Source: Lingula anatina
Lineage: Eukaryota; Brachiopoda; Lingulata; Lingulida; Lingulidae
Reading direction: 5' to 3'
DNA: 53,327 nt
Assembly: GCF_001039355.2 (NCBI RefSeq)
Contig: NW_019773513.1
Coordinates: 1,785,620-1,838,946, forward strand
Positions 44,401 through 53,327 of this stretch are shown here, one piece after another. Numbering within the stretch: the stretch's first letter is position 1; each line of letters opens with the position of its first letter. The position numbers and the translations under genes were made by a program. The notes under the pieces are model-generated. The model was given only the letters and a program-made list of their open reading frames with translations, was not told the origin of the DNA and ran no database searches.

Positions 44401-44752
44401 TTGCAATGAAAAAGATAGAAAGTTTATTTAAGGATTCAAAGAACTGCAATAACTTGCTCTCACCGTAAAATCTCTAATAACGATGGAAGGAATATTTTAA
44501 TATGAGTACACTTATTTATTCGAAGCAAATGATAGTACTTTCATATTGATTGGCAATGATATGAGATAGTAAGAATCCTTACCCAATATACATGTACACT
44601 TATGTGTATGCATGTGCATTGTAATATACTATGTACTACATGGTTGTCCCATAGCCCTCCTTCAAGTAGAAAAACAGGTAGCTTGTGAACAGATAATTCG
44701 AGTAATAAAAAAGCACCAAGAGACCGTAGACTCCGCCAAAACAAATAATTAA
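41458..44752 (-). CDS. Unrecognised multi-pass membrane protein, partial gene model (3 exons)
   Basis: Three minus-strand exons join in phase. 44752-44640 gives a hydrophobic stretch (FGGVYGLLVLFYYSNYLF...KEGYGTT). 43014 to about 42787 continues with two more hydrophobic segments (KILILSFSSLHLAGDVYWV and ISAISGIFSGFGIMI), then a hydrophilic tail. 41635-41458 is a polar, acidic C-terminus ending at TAG/TAA-type stop context at 41458. The first junction (AT|G) and acceptors TTATTAG, TTCCCAG and TATTTCAG support the chain. The donor of the middle exon is uncertain (two in-phase options near 42787 and 42801), and the last exon is also open in another frame. The start codon is not found with confidence. 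I recognise no family. Confidence 0.38.
41937..42163. mobile_element. MITE with TA target duplication
   Basis: Inverted ends GGGGAGACCGGGGCTAGTTG and CAACTAGCCCCGGTCTCCCC bound a 227-bp element, with TA on both flanks (Tc1/mariner-style duplication). Inner repeats GGGGGCCAACTTA and TAAGTTGGCCCCCC extend the arms to about 50 bp. It lies in an intron of the membrane-protein model. Confidence 0.88.
42341..42480. mobile_element. Fragment related to MITE family C
   Basis: GATTCAGAACAAACTGATCC, then CAAATATGGCCGAC, resembles the left part of 30508-30681 (ATTCAGTACAACAGACTA, CAAATATGGCGACC). The right end is degenerate. Confidence 0.45.
43015..44639. other. Intron or intergenic sequence, no further exon recognised
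   Basis: Contains a perfect TGACGTCA palindrome at 43444-43451 in a locally CpG-rich patch (43425-43470), which might be a promoter, and A-runs near 44190-44224. A TTTATT (minus-strand AATAAA) occurs at 44515-44520. Confidence 0.4.
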
Positions 44753-45118
44753 CTAATAATTAACATTACATTAATTAATGGATCACAACCAAACATTTAA
44801 AAATTTGTGATTTTGTGATAAAAGTGATTAAATCACTTTTCAATAAGCCCTTTTCTGACCTCTCTTTGTTATTTCATCAAAATCCTGCCATAACGCCTGC
44901 ATAATGCAATCAGACAAACTAAACTAAGCAGCTAACGGTCCCAAAAACATTAGCTTCTTGTCGGAGACAAAATGCAGCTACATATACATTGTTAAAAGCC
45001 GTTAACTACAAGCAATCCCATTCATTCAGGTGAATATCAGAGCTAATTCTTTATCCAAAACACCGCCTTAGGAGGTGGTTTTAAGCAATTCCATTTAAGC
45101 GAATGAAATGCAATTGCT

Positions 45119-47806
45119 TCATCTCAACAAAGCTAATCTGATCTTTTTCCAAAACACCGTCTTTTGGCGCATCGTGCCATTTTCCGGCCAACACAAACAG
45201 GTCGTGTGACGCATCATCGTCTGCATATTATCTGGGATCGTTTTCTTATCTACATCCTCGTGAAGAATGAAAATGATACTGGTTATGCGTTTCTCAAACA
45301 GTTTGTTTTGGGCTACCTTAAACTCGTGGTCGCACAGTCTACTTTGAAGAGAGTCGCTGGTGACAACAAACACGACCCTGGTCGTCTGATTCATGTACTC
45401 TTCGATATTGTCCACTATAGGGTTTCCACAGATAAAATCTCTCTCGTAAATGCAGAGTCTTAACGGCGCGCCCATGTCGTCACTCTCTTCTACGTTTTTG
45501 AGGAGTTCATCTTTAATCCATTTTGTATTTTTACTACAATACGAGACAAAAGCGGCGTACCTCTCGTCAGGTATTTCAACGTAGCCGTTGCGTAGGCGCG
45601 CATTCCGTCTCGTTTTTCGAATAACCCAGGCGTATTTTATATCCCAACGAAATATGAAAATCAAATAAGACGTAAGCGTAATGGCAACGACGGATGATGT
45701 CAATCCAGCGGTCAGGTGTAGTAGGTGATTATCGCATTCTATCCACGCGGGACAAAAATCCACCAACTTGAGCTGCCTTAGATCTGAAGGCAAGTTACAG
45801 TGCTCCTGTTTGCCTTTACTGAGCAGCACCCGCGTATTCCGCAACCAATGGACAAACCACCGAATATCGCAGTCACAAGTCCATTTATTGCCGCTTAAAT
45901 CCAATTGCCTCAGTGACCCACCTGACGTAGGTAAAATGGCCCATAAAACTCCCTCACTGATGCTGATTATTTTATTGTTTTCCACGTTAACGTGTGCCAG
46001 TTTTTTACATTTGTTAAAGATACCGGCCGGGAGAGTCGTGATCTGATTCACCTGCAAATGTAAGTCTGTCATTTGAACTAAGTCGTCAAACATCCCCAGA
46101 GGGAGCTCCACCAACCCGTTGCCCGAAAGGCGAAGTTTCCAAATTTGTCCTAGGTTTTTGAACATCTTTTTGAGGATGGCCGGATTTGTTTGACCAAGGC
46201 TGTTGTTAGCCAGAGATAAGGTATTCAAACTGGGAACCGCGCTGAATATACGGGCGTTTTTCAAATCACACTTGAGATAAGCATTGTTAAACTCGAAAGT
46301 TAGGTTTACTAGGCTTGTCATATTCCTCAGAGTCAAGTCAATAAGATTAAAACCTCCTTTCCGGTCAACAACACTATTTAAATGCAAAGTCTTTAGCGAA
46401 CTAAGGTCGTGGAACATTATTTTCGGAGGGAGACGGTTTTTTGATAGGTTTAAAATTTGAAGTGATGTGCACTTTTTGATGACAACATAAGGCTTCTGAA
46501 TGCCAAGGCCATTGCCACTGATATCTAGGAATTCAAGGTGTTTTAATTTTGGTATAAGGTCCAAAACAGAAACTTTTTGGATTTTATTCCCTTTCAAATT
46601 AAAGTTTCTCAATCGATTTCTTTTCGAAAACGCCAAGGGAGAAAATTCTTTAATATTGCAATTTGCCATGTCTAAAGTCTGCAGTTTCGTCATATTTCCC
46701 AGGGCACCTTCACCAACGCCACCTATACTATTGCCCTGGATGATCAGAACTTCCAGGCCTGTTCTTCCTAACATGTTCATCATCCTTAGGTCCAATCTGT
46801 CCGCTTTCCAGCGTATCTTAGACAAACTCAAATTCGTCAGCTGTGTCCCTGCCATACCGAGGCCTTCCGTGAGGTTACTCAGGGCGGGACAGCCGGCGCC
46901 ATCTTTTCCAGCATGCAGTCGCCTACAGAGAGGGTTCTTTGACAAGTCCAGAAGATGTAGACTCTTCATCTTAGAAAAACTATCTCTTGCAATCACGCTG
47001 ATATTGTTTGAATTTAAATGTAATGTTAACGCCGTTGTTTCTTCATAGCCTACGAGATCCAGCTTGCTGATGCTACGTAAGCTGTTGCCACTGAGATCCA
47101 GCTCTATGTTGTTGGCGTATATTTTATTATTGCCTGGTATTCTCAAAGATTCAATGGAGTTGTTGCTGAGGTTCACGAAAGACAGAGATCGTGTTTCATT
47201 TTGAGCAATGGCAGACAGTGCCGCTCGTGTAAGCTGGTTGTCGTTAAGAGACAGACGTGTAAGTCTTTTGTTTGTCAGGAATGTATACCTTGGAAGATTT
47301 GTCAAACAAGTTTTATCCAAATAAAGCTCCTGGAGGCTTTCTAGCGAGGAAAACCTAGAGAGAGGGTAGGTGTTCATGATGCCACAGTTTGATGTAAGCC
47401 ATAGCTTTACTAATTTTTTTAGAGGATTGAATATTGCCGCGTTAGCACGTGTTAGATTATTCAAATCCAAGTGCAGTTCTTGAAGGTCACGTAAACATTC
47501 AAATGCATCGGGCGCCAGCTTTGAAAGCTGACAGTTTTTTAATTCCAGAACTTGTAACATTTTAAATCTAAATCTACAAAATACGTTGTTCGATATATTT
47601 TGTAGCGGATTTTGTGAAAGTACCAGATGATTGACGTCTTCTGGAATTTCCGGCAGTGACGTCAGATTAAGACCACTGCAGTCTACAAAAAGGGTTCCTC
47701 CGTTTTGGACCTTTTCTTTGCAAACGCCCGAACGCTTACACTGCCCTCTGTTACTGATGTATAAAACCACCAGGTAAGCAATGATCAGTTGAGGAAGACG
47801 AAGCAT
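45119..47806 (-). CDS. Toll-like receptor (LRR-TM-TIR), single coding exon
   Basis: Innate-immune type I membrane receptor of 895 residues. I start it at the ATG at 47806-47804. An upstream in-frame ATG (47839) lies before a splice acceptor (TTTTACAG, exon from 47807) and is intronic. The order is: signal peptide (about 1-22); an N-terminal Cys-capped LRR; about 22 leucine-rich repeats of the LxxLxLxxN type; one C-terminal cysteine cap (WTCDCDIRWFVHWL...C...C), so a single-cysteine-cluster ectodomain like vertebrate TLRs; a membrane helix at about 698-721; a basic stop-transfer; and a TIR domain from about 749. TIR box 1 is YAAFVSYC, box 2 is RDFICGNPIVDNI, and box 3 is FWKK near 885. The family signals through MyD88-type adaptors to NF-kB. 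Box 2 lacks the usual Pro-Gly (Cys-Gly here). Intact frame and full domain set argue that it is functional. Confidence 0.96.
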   Translation of the reverse strand: MLRLPQLIIAYLVVLYISNRGQCKRSGVCKEKVQNGGTLFVDCSGLNLTSLPEIPEDVNHLVLSQNPLQNISNNVFCRFRFKMLQVLELKNCQLSKLAPDAFECLRDLQELHLDLNNLTRANAAIFNPLKKLVKLWLTSNCGIMNTYPLSRFSSLESLQELYLDKTCLTNLPRYTFLTNKRLTRLSLNDNQLTRAALSAIAQNETRSLSFVNLSNNSIESLRIPGNNKIYANNIELDLSGNSLRSISKLDLVGYEETTALTLHLNSNNISVIARDSFSKMKSLHLLDLSKNPLCRRLHAGKDGAGCPALSNLTEGLGMAGTQLTNLSLSKIRWKADRLDLRMMNMLGRTGLEVLIIQGNSIGGVGEGALGNMTKLQTLDMANCNIKEFSPLAFSKRNRLRNFNLKGNKIQKVSVLDLIPKLKHLEFLDISGNGLGIQKPYVVIKKCTSLQILNLSKNRLPPKIMFHDLSSLKTLHLNSVVDRKGGFNLIDLTLRNMTSLVNLTFEFNNAYLKCDLKNARIFSAVPSLNTLSLANNSLGQTNPAILKKMFKNLGQIWKLRLSGNGLVELPLGMFDDLVQMTDLHLQVNQITTLPAGIFNKCKKLAHVNVENNKIISISEGVLWAILPTSGGSLRQLDLSGNKWTCDCDIRWFVHWLRNTRVLLSKGKQEHCNLPSDLRQLKLVDFCPAWIECDNHLLHLTAGLTSSVVAITLTSYLIFIFRWDIKYAWVIRKTRRNARLRNGYVEIPDERYAAFVSYCSKNTKWIKDELLKNVEESDDMGAPLRLCIYERDFICGNPIVDNIEEYMNQTTRVVFVVTSDSLQSRLCDHEFKVAQNKLFEKRITSIIFILHEDVDKKTIPDNMQTMMRHTTCLCWPENGTMRQKTVFWKKIRLALLR

Positions 47807-49235
47807 CCTGTAAAATGTGAGAATTGAGAAATACAACAATAATGCGACTGCTCTGCAACAACTTGTGCCTTAACCATACATTCAAATTTTGTTTCTAGTT
47901 TTCTTAACAGTCCATTTTGAAAATAATACATGTAGGCCTATCATTTGAAGTAGGCCTATAATACGCACTCACAAAGAGAGAGAAAGTAGCATGATATACT
48001 CATCCAGTTGCTTGTTATGTGCTCTAAAACAGTATAGCCATGTCCTAATCGCAACTTTAAAGATCGATATTATACATATACAGTGTACGTACTTGGATCA
48101 CAAAATTTGCGCAGCCTAAGTTTTCCTTTGTAGAATGGACAAACGAATAAAACGACAGAAAGTACGAATGAGACTCCTAATCTTTAAACGTTGCACTGCA
48201 GAATGAGAATGTGAAACAAGGAAGCCAAAGGTGTGCGCTGAGTAAGGTATTTACACATTTCAATCAATATTTGCACGCATCCTATGGTAAAGAACTTATC
48301 TTTTCTTCCGCGTTTTTTCAAGTCACTCTGATTTTAGTTCTTACATAGCAACGCGAAAGTCTGTTATATTAAGTTGAGTAAGAGGTTTTTAAAGGATTTA
48401 ATCAACGGTTTCAGGTCTTCATTCTAACTCATTTTTTAAAAATATTTAAGCCCTATCATTATTTTATTGTATGTTTATTTTATTGTTTGTACAGTATATA
48501 TTGACCGTGCTTGAAACTACATGTAACATTTGATTATTTTCAGAGCTCGTGAAGGAAATGTCACCCAACTGGTTGACAAGCAGATAAAAAGCAGATAAAG
48601 TCTACCATTTTTTCTACTCTGTCGACGGGAAAAATACATGGTTCCCCGTACAGGAGGGTACGAGTTGAGGAAATGAGAGGCATGGTAAAAAATTGAGAAT
48701 TCCCGCTTCACGGTGGATGCACAAGTATTCATTTTACATAGTCTAGATGACTGGAGCAAAAATTGCTCAAAAGGTGGAAAAAGCATGAAACTTGGCACAA
48801 ATGTTCTTTGGACTATGCTGATCATTTTCAAGGGTAGTGCCCAAAATTTCAAAGTTTTTGGACTGTTTGTTTTCATGCGTAAACATTAGCGCAGCCAGTA
48901 CATATCAGAAAACGTGTATAACAGTGCACGTATACGTGTTATTTAAAGACAACTGCAGCGGTCACTTTCACTGAAAAAAAACTATATATATAGGACGGAC
49001 GGTAAAGATATTGATGATCCCCCATCATTAAACCTACCAAAGCTGACGAAGACGGATCGAGCCAAGCTGATATCTAACAGAAAGTCCTCTCAGTGGGATT
49101 TCCCAGCCAAAATGTATTTTTTAGTTTTTCTTCACTCATTTGAAAATCTCCCACAGTCACAAATATGTCCTGGAAGGCGTCTTATATTTCCCAATTCAAA
49201 GTTTAAAGACAATTAACCCCCCAAAATAAAATTAC
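47807..49235 (-). other. Probable 5' intron of the Toll-like receptor gene
   Basis: The acceptor ACATTTTACAG lies one base before the ATG. A good donor, GCTACAG|GTAATT, lies upstream at 49236/49235 on the same strand. Between them no coding exon is supported. An open minus-strand stretch at 48517-48876 lies in sequence with repeat-like phrasing and no domain. Confidence 0.45.
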
Positions 49236-49404
49236 CTGTAGCGTGCCTAGTGTCGTTATCTTCTCAGTCTCCCCAGTGCGTCAATCTCGTTTTAGGGCAA
49301 AGTGGTGAAAATATTAGGGGTAAAATACAGACCGCCGCTGTTAAACGCACGGGTTGGTCGTCTTCGATCCTCGCTGAATCTGTCTCTCTCAATGGTGTAT
49401 TCAT
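49236..49404 (-). other. Candidate 5' exon, of the receptor or of the membrane-protein gene
   Basis: The minus-strand sequence ends in CTACAG|GTAATT, which fits an untranslated first exon of the Toll-like receptor. An ATG at 49404-49402 opens a frame (MNTPLRETDSARIEDDQP...) that could alternatively leave in phase 0 at a GTGCGT (about 49350) or GTCTGT (about 49332) donor. Exon 44752-44640 accepts phase 0. In that case the receptor would be nested in an intron of the membrane-protein gene. The 5' flank (49400-49560) contains several imperfect repeats of a CATGGTC-TCTCCCCT block, which weakens the start-codon argument. Confidence 0.28.
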
Positions 49405-49440
49405 GGTCCTCTCCCCTTTATTACTGATGACATAATACTG

Positions 49441-50077
49441 TAGAGTTCATGATCATGGTCTTCTCCCCTAAACTACATATTAACATTATGCTTGCACAGT
49501 TCATTGTCCTTTTCCCGAAAATACACGACATCACACTGGTCTTTTCCTCTTACATTCATCATACAAATACATGTACATAGTGACAAAGGGTATAGGCACA
49601 TTGGCTGAAAAGTTCAGTGCACAACATGTAGAAGTAAAATTTTGGGATGTAAAAACATACACATTCAAAGCTGTTAGCTAAAAAGATTTAAATCTTTATT
49701 CCAATTTTGTTTTTGTGAATATACAACGAGAATAAATGAATCGTCGCTTTTTCTAACATTATTGTCTATATTTTCACTCAATTCGAAATCTCTCGGGTGT
49801 TCTTCAACAATACCAGGATTTTAATTTATTTGTATCAGGAAAAGAATGAGCGTGAACATCACTGATATTTTTTACCCGGTCCATTTCAAATCAGCATCGT
49901 GCTGACAATGGAAAAATTTTCAATTTTCACTCATGTTCTTTTCATGTTACTCAGGTTAAACTTAATTCTAGTGTTTCAAAAGGCAAGAAGCAAAAGCGGA
50001 ATAGAAAATGTTAACCAATAAATATAAAATGTATTAAATAAATGAAGAGAAAAAATGTTCAGTGTAGGAATTGTCGT
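49441..50077 (-). other. Likely 3' untranslated region of the coiled-coil gene
   Basis: Minus-strand AATAAA signals occur at 49825-49830 and 49695-49700, downstream of the stop at 50078-50080. Nothing else recognised. Confidence 0.4.
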
Positions 50078-52232
50078 CTATTTCTTTCGGGGTTTCTTCT
50101 TTTTGGGTTTCAGTTTAGCGTCGGCCAATTCCTGGCCTTGTCTTTTAATGTCGTCTCGTGTCAGAACGTCCGTGTCATCAGTGTGGCTATCGTAGTGGAA
50201 GTCTGGAATTAATTAAGATAATGATAGCATGATTATGTTTTGGCGTGTATATTAGTAATGCTGTATCAAATTAATTTATTTGTCAACTCTTGGATTCAGA
50301 GTTTCAACAAGGGCCCAGGGGTTAACAAATGACAAATTAAGCAGGTCAAATGACTGGAACACGCTAGTAGGCTACCTTCCCTGCAAAAAGGTCACATACA
50401 TATATAAATAAAGAAATTGCATTCTTTTTTCGATTCGTCACATTAATCAAATTGGTAATTAACATACTGTGTTCACGATGTTTGTCAAGTGGAGTCTAAA
50501 GGCACATAGTGAGTGTTTTAACATTAAATCAAACCCTTATGAAGACAAAAAATGTAAAATATCTACACTTCAAGAAACCATACCCAAAACACCTGTGCAG
50601 TTACAATATCTAAAACTTTGTGCGAGATCTTATTTTCTCATCTTGTAGTTACCCTCATAAATGACCAGAAACAGTCGTGATAATCAGAATACATAACAAC
50701 TCTACTTTTCAAATTAGTGGGGTAACTTTTAGTGTCAGTGAGTTGACCTACCTGTGAGAGATCCCAGGCTTTCAGCGAGGTGGATCCTCACATTGGTGGA
50801 AGGAAGCCGGGACTCCAGGAACTCGTGGTACTGTAAGGAGAGTTAGAAGTGAATGGAAAGATATCATACTCTAAAACCCATCATCTCATTTTGTTTTTCA
50901 AAACTTTCAAGTATCACGCTCACATTCTGAATTGGCAGTGGGGTTGTGCGATGTTTTTTCTTATTTCATATATATTCTGTTTAGGTTGGGACATTTTTTT
51001 AAATAGAAACACCGCGCAATTAACCATGCGAACGACTTTATTAAAAATGGTATCAAAATCTGCAATATAATGTGGATAAATAGCATGCTAACGCAGCAAA
51101 AACGGTCTAGTACCTACGCTTTAAACAGCTTATTGCAATAAATAATAAACAGATAAATAAGTTTATTACATATACATCTCTGAATTGATCCCAATTTAAT
51201 ATTGTCAATAAACAGCAAAACCGAAATCCAATTATGAAGGGTTGAATATGATCATGCATGAATCCCCAATATACGTAATAGATTAAAGAGATAGCAACTT
51301 TAATTACTAGGGCGATCCATAACATCTACATTTACTTTTTTTGCACTGCACTGTTATAAAAGCAGCTAGATATATACGCGTCAGTACCAGATATATAATA
51401 AAACAATATATAGCATAAGTGCGCACTGAAAAGAACAAAAAACAGTAAATGCTTTTTGTCTTGAAGAACACTTTATAACTCGAAGATCTGTGCAGCTGTA
51501 AAACACGTTGATGCGTTACCTCTGGTGCCGATATATTTTCCTCGGCGTCTTCTATCTGTTTGACGTCAACCGATTCCAACAACGCGGACAGCTTTGCCTT
51601 GCACAGCTCTAAATCGTGCTTTAAGTTACCAGTACGGGGACGATTGTGTGGCTGAAATGGAGATGAAATTGTGACACTTGTTTACTTGTGATCCTTCTCA
51701 TAGTTGCTGAGATTAATGAAAAGTTAACACGTTTTCTTTGCAGACCATTTTCAAAAAATAAAAAAAAGGTTCATTTAAAGCTAACAAATATTTGTAGCGC
51801 GAACATTTTACTTCGCAATTATTTAACGCTAGTATAGTGGCGCCCATGGTTGCTCACTGGTTCAAAAGAAATGAGAAGTTAAACTGATTGATAAAAAACA
51901 AAGAGATCAAAGAACGGCTGCAAAGAGTCATGTTACGTACCGGCTTTAGTGTGATACCATGCAGCTTCTTGAGAAGGTTGTCAGTGGCGACGGACAGGGT
52001 CTGGTAGAGTTTCTTCCCATGAAGAACTTTCTTCTCTGTTCTCCAATGCTGATCCCAAAGCTTCCTCAGCTGGTCCTGCTTCTCCTCCAGCTTCCGTTCA
52101 CCGCTTCATGCGAGGAAAAACATAATGATATTACGAAAACGAGGTCCAGTGTTTAAATGTGATAGTAAAACGTTTGTTTCAACAAAACCATGCAAACTTC
52201 CCTATCTTCTAGCTAACACCATACCCTGCCCC

Positions 52233-52282
<50 letters not shown>

Positions 52283-52597
52283 TATACATGTAGAGATAAG
52301 CACTGCTGAACTTTTGAAAGAACAAACACGCACTTTTGCAGTACGCTCTTTTCCACTCCATAACATCTTTCGTTACTCTTTTCAATTGACCAACCATATT
52401 TAAAAAGACATCCCGACAGAGATATCGCTGACTTACTCCGACAAAGCTTTTTCTCCCGTGTATCGGAGGTCGTGGTAGATCTGCAGCATTCGCTCCTTTT
52501 CCCTCAGCAGCTGGTTCCTCTTTCCCTCCAGCTGCTGGCGTTTTTGTTCTAACTGCTGCCGTTTCTCGTCCTGCATCTCCACGCGTATGACCACATC
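50078..52597 (-). CDS. Coiled-coil protein, C-terminal part; ODAD3/CCDC151-like outer dynein arm docking subunit
   Basis: Five minus-strand exons join without a break: 52597-52437, 52103-51941, 51651-51520, 50830-50752 and 50202-50078. All have GT-AG ends and matching phases, giving 219 codons to TAG at 50078-50080. The first two exons encode a charged coiled coil (EKRQQLEQKRQQLEGKRN, ERKLEEKQDQLRKLWDQ). The third gives a Leu-heptad stretch. The fourth reads YHEFLESRLPSTNVRIHLAE. The last is acidic (DSHTDDTD), then VLTRDDIKRQGQEL, with a KPKKKKPRKK basic end. The NVR-h-L block followed by LTR-x2-hK-R-Q and a lysine-rich tail is how I remember ODAD3/CCDC151, which docks outer dynein arms to ciliary doublets. 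I recalled this and did not align it. CCDC63/114-type proteins are the alternative. The N-terminal exons lie beyond 53327. Confidence 0.6.
52241..52279. repeat. CT microsatellite
   Basis: (CT)n of about 19 units in the intron between the first two visible exons of the coiled-coil gene. Confidence 0.95.
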
Positions 52598-52805
52598 CTA
52601 AGGCAAGGCAACAACGGCAACAATAATACGAGAGATAATAATGGCAGTAGATTATATTTCAAAGACTAAATGACTTGTGACTTGTTATGTGAAGAACTCC
52701 AGTTATGAGTGTGTGATTCTTCTAGCCCACGGCGCCATTCTCTTAGAGAATATCTGACACATATACATGTACAAATGAAATACCCAGCGGGCACTCAACG
52801 TTGAT

Positions 52806-53190
52806 TCAACATTGAGGATAGGTTGAGATGATGTTGATCCATCAATATTGATAGATCAACAAGATCTCAACATTGAATCAACCTTTTCTTGTCAACCAAT
52901 TGTCAATGTTGATAAATCAACAGGGTCTCAACATTGATTTAACCTTTCTTTGTCAATCAATTTTCAATGTTGATAGATCAACAGGATTTCAACATTGAAT
53001 CAACCTTTTCTTGTCAACCAATTGTCAATGTTGATAGATCAACAGGGTCTCAACATTGATTTTACCTTTCTTTGTCAATCAGTTTTCAATGTTGATAGAT
53101 CAACAGGATTTCAACATTGAATCAACCTGTGTTTGTAAACCCTTCGTCAATGTTGACATATCAACTGGATCTCAACATTGGGCCAACCTT
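52806..53190. repeat. 61-bp minisatellite with alternating monomer types
   Basis: Monomers start with TCAACATTGA at 52806, 52867, 52928, 52989, 53050 and 53111, with a partial seventh at 53172. Those at 52867 and 52989 are one type (TTTTCTTGTCAACCAATTGTC); those at 52928 and 53050 are another (TTTCTTTGTCAATC). The result is a 122-bp higher-order period. Each monomer also carries the inverse motif TCAATGTTGA. It lies in an intron of the coiled-coil gene, upstream of its first visible exon. Confidence 0.93.
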
Positions 53191-53327
53191 AACTTTATAA
53201 CCTTAATCATAACCTTGATAATAGTTTTAAATGATTATCTCACTAGAGAGGTATGCATAGGGGTAATTACCCCTCATAAAACGCTTGTTTTACCCCTTTT
53301 TCATTAAAATTAATTTTGTGAAAAAAG

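Noticed and set aside
44146-44406. Minus-strand frame with a Phe-rich tract
   Set aside because: The Phe run is a translated homopolymer (A-run on the plus strand). No splice or domain support.
46500-47048. 182-codon open frame on the plus strand inside the Toll-like receptor
   Set aside because: Antisense shadow of a long real coding exon, with no domain or splice context. The same applies to 45164-45463 and 45768-46046.
47807-47839. Upstream in-frame Met of the Toll-like receptor
   Set aside because: Lies before the splice acceptor at 47808-47809, and its 11 extra residues would displace a good signal peptide.
48517-48876. 119-codon minus-strand open frame upstream of the Toll-like receptor
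   Set aside because: No recognisable domain, repeat-like wording and no convincing splice sites. It lies in the probable 5' intron.
1-53327. CRISPR arrays, operons, bacterial ribosome-binding sites, prophage
   Set aside because: The window is eukaryotic with spliced genes. The tandem arrays here are micro- and minisatellites without unique spacers.

Overview
The window is animal nuclear DNA. It shows split genes with GT-AG introns, about 36-40% GC by eye, many microsatellites, and small palindromic transposon remnants (MITE-like) between and inside genes. Gene content (an SLC44 choline-transporter-like protein, an intron-poor Toll-like receptor, a motile-cilium coiled-coil protein) and repeat style fit a marine invertebrate, either a lophotrochozoan or an invertebrate deuterostome. 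The sequence alone does not let me choose between these. Two single-base ambiguities (2801, 12232) show it is a draft assembly.

Left edge (1-4800): no complete gene. A tandemly duplicated exon-like unit lies on the minus strand at 19-228. A probable minus-strand 5' exon has a strong donor at about 1871. The rest is MITEs and diverged repeats.

Centre (5020-37942, + strand): one gene of at least 22 coding positions, for a choline transporter-like protein of about 740-747 residues (SLC44A2/4/5-like). I joined all exons by reading splice sites and frame. Intron 1 (11.8 kb) holds two MITE-like elements and a 3.1-kb tandem duplication. The main discovery is that two coding positions exist as tandem alternative copies. 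Position 6, in the large extracellular loop, has three copies (6a 21569-21706, 6b 23371-23514, 6c 25284-25436). Position 20, a membrane hairpin near the C-terminus, has two (20a 33925-34019, 20b 36574-36662). The phase of the exon-20 pair is such that using both or neither breaks the frame, so they must be mutually exclusive. If position 6 is also used one copy at a time, the gene can make six transporter isoforms.

Right part (38000-53327, minus strand): a palindrome-rich intergenic stretch; three exons that join in phase into an unrecognised multi-pass membrane protein (41458-44752); a single-coding-exon Toll-like receptor of 895 residues (45119-47806), preceded by a splice acceptor one base before its ATG; a candidate 5' exon near 49236-49404; and the last five coding exons of a coiled-coil protein that resembles the outer-dynein-arm docking subunit ODAD3/CCDC151 (50078-52597), which continues off the right edge. 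A 61-bp minisatellite with an alternating higher-order pattern occupies 52806-53190.

The genes have no evident joint function. The splicing architecture of the transporter is the biologically interesting system here.
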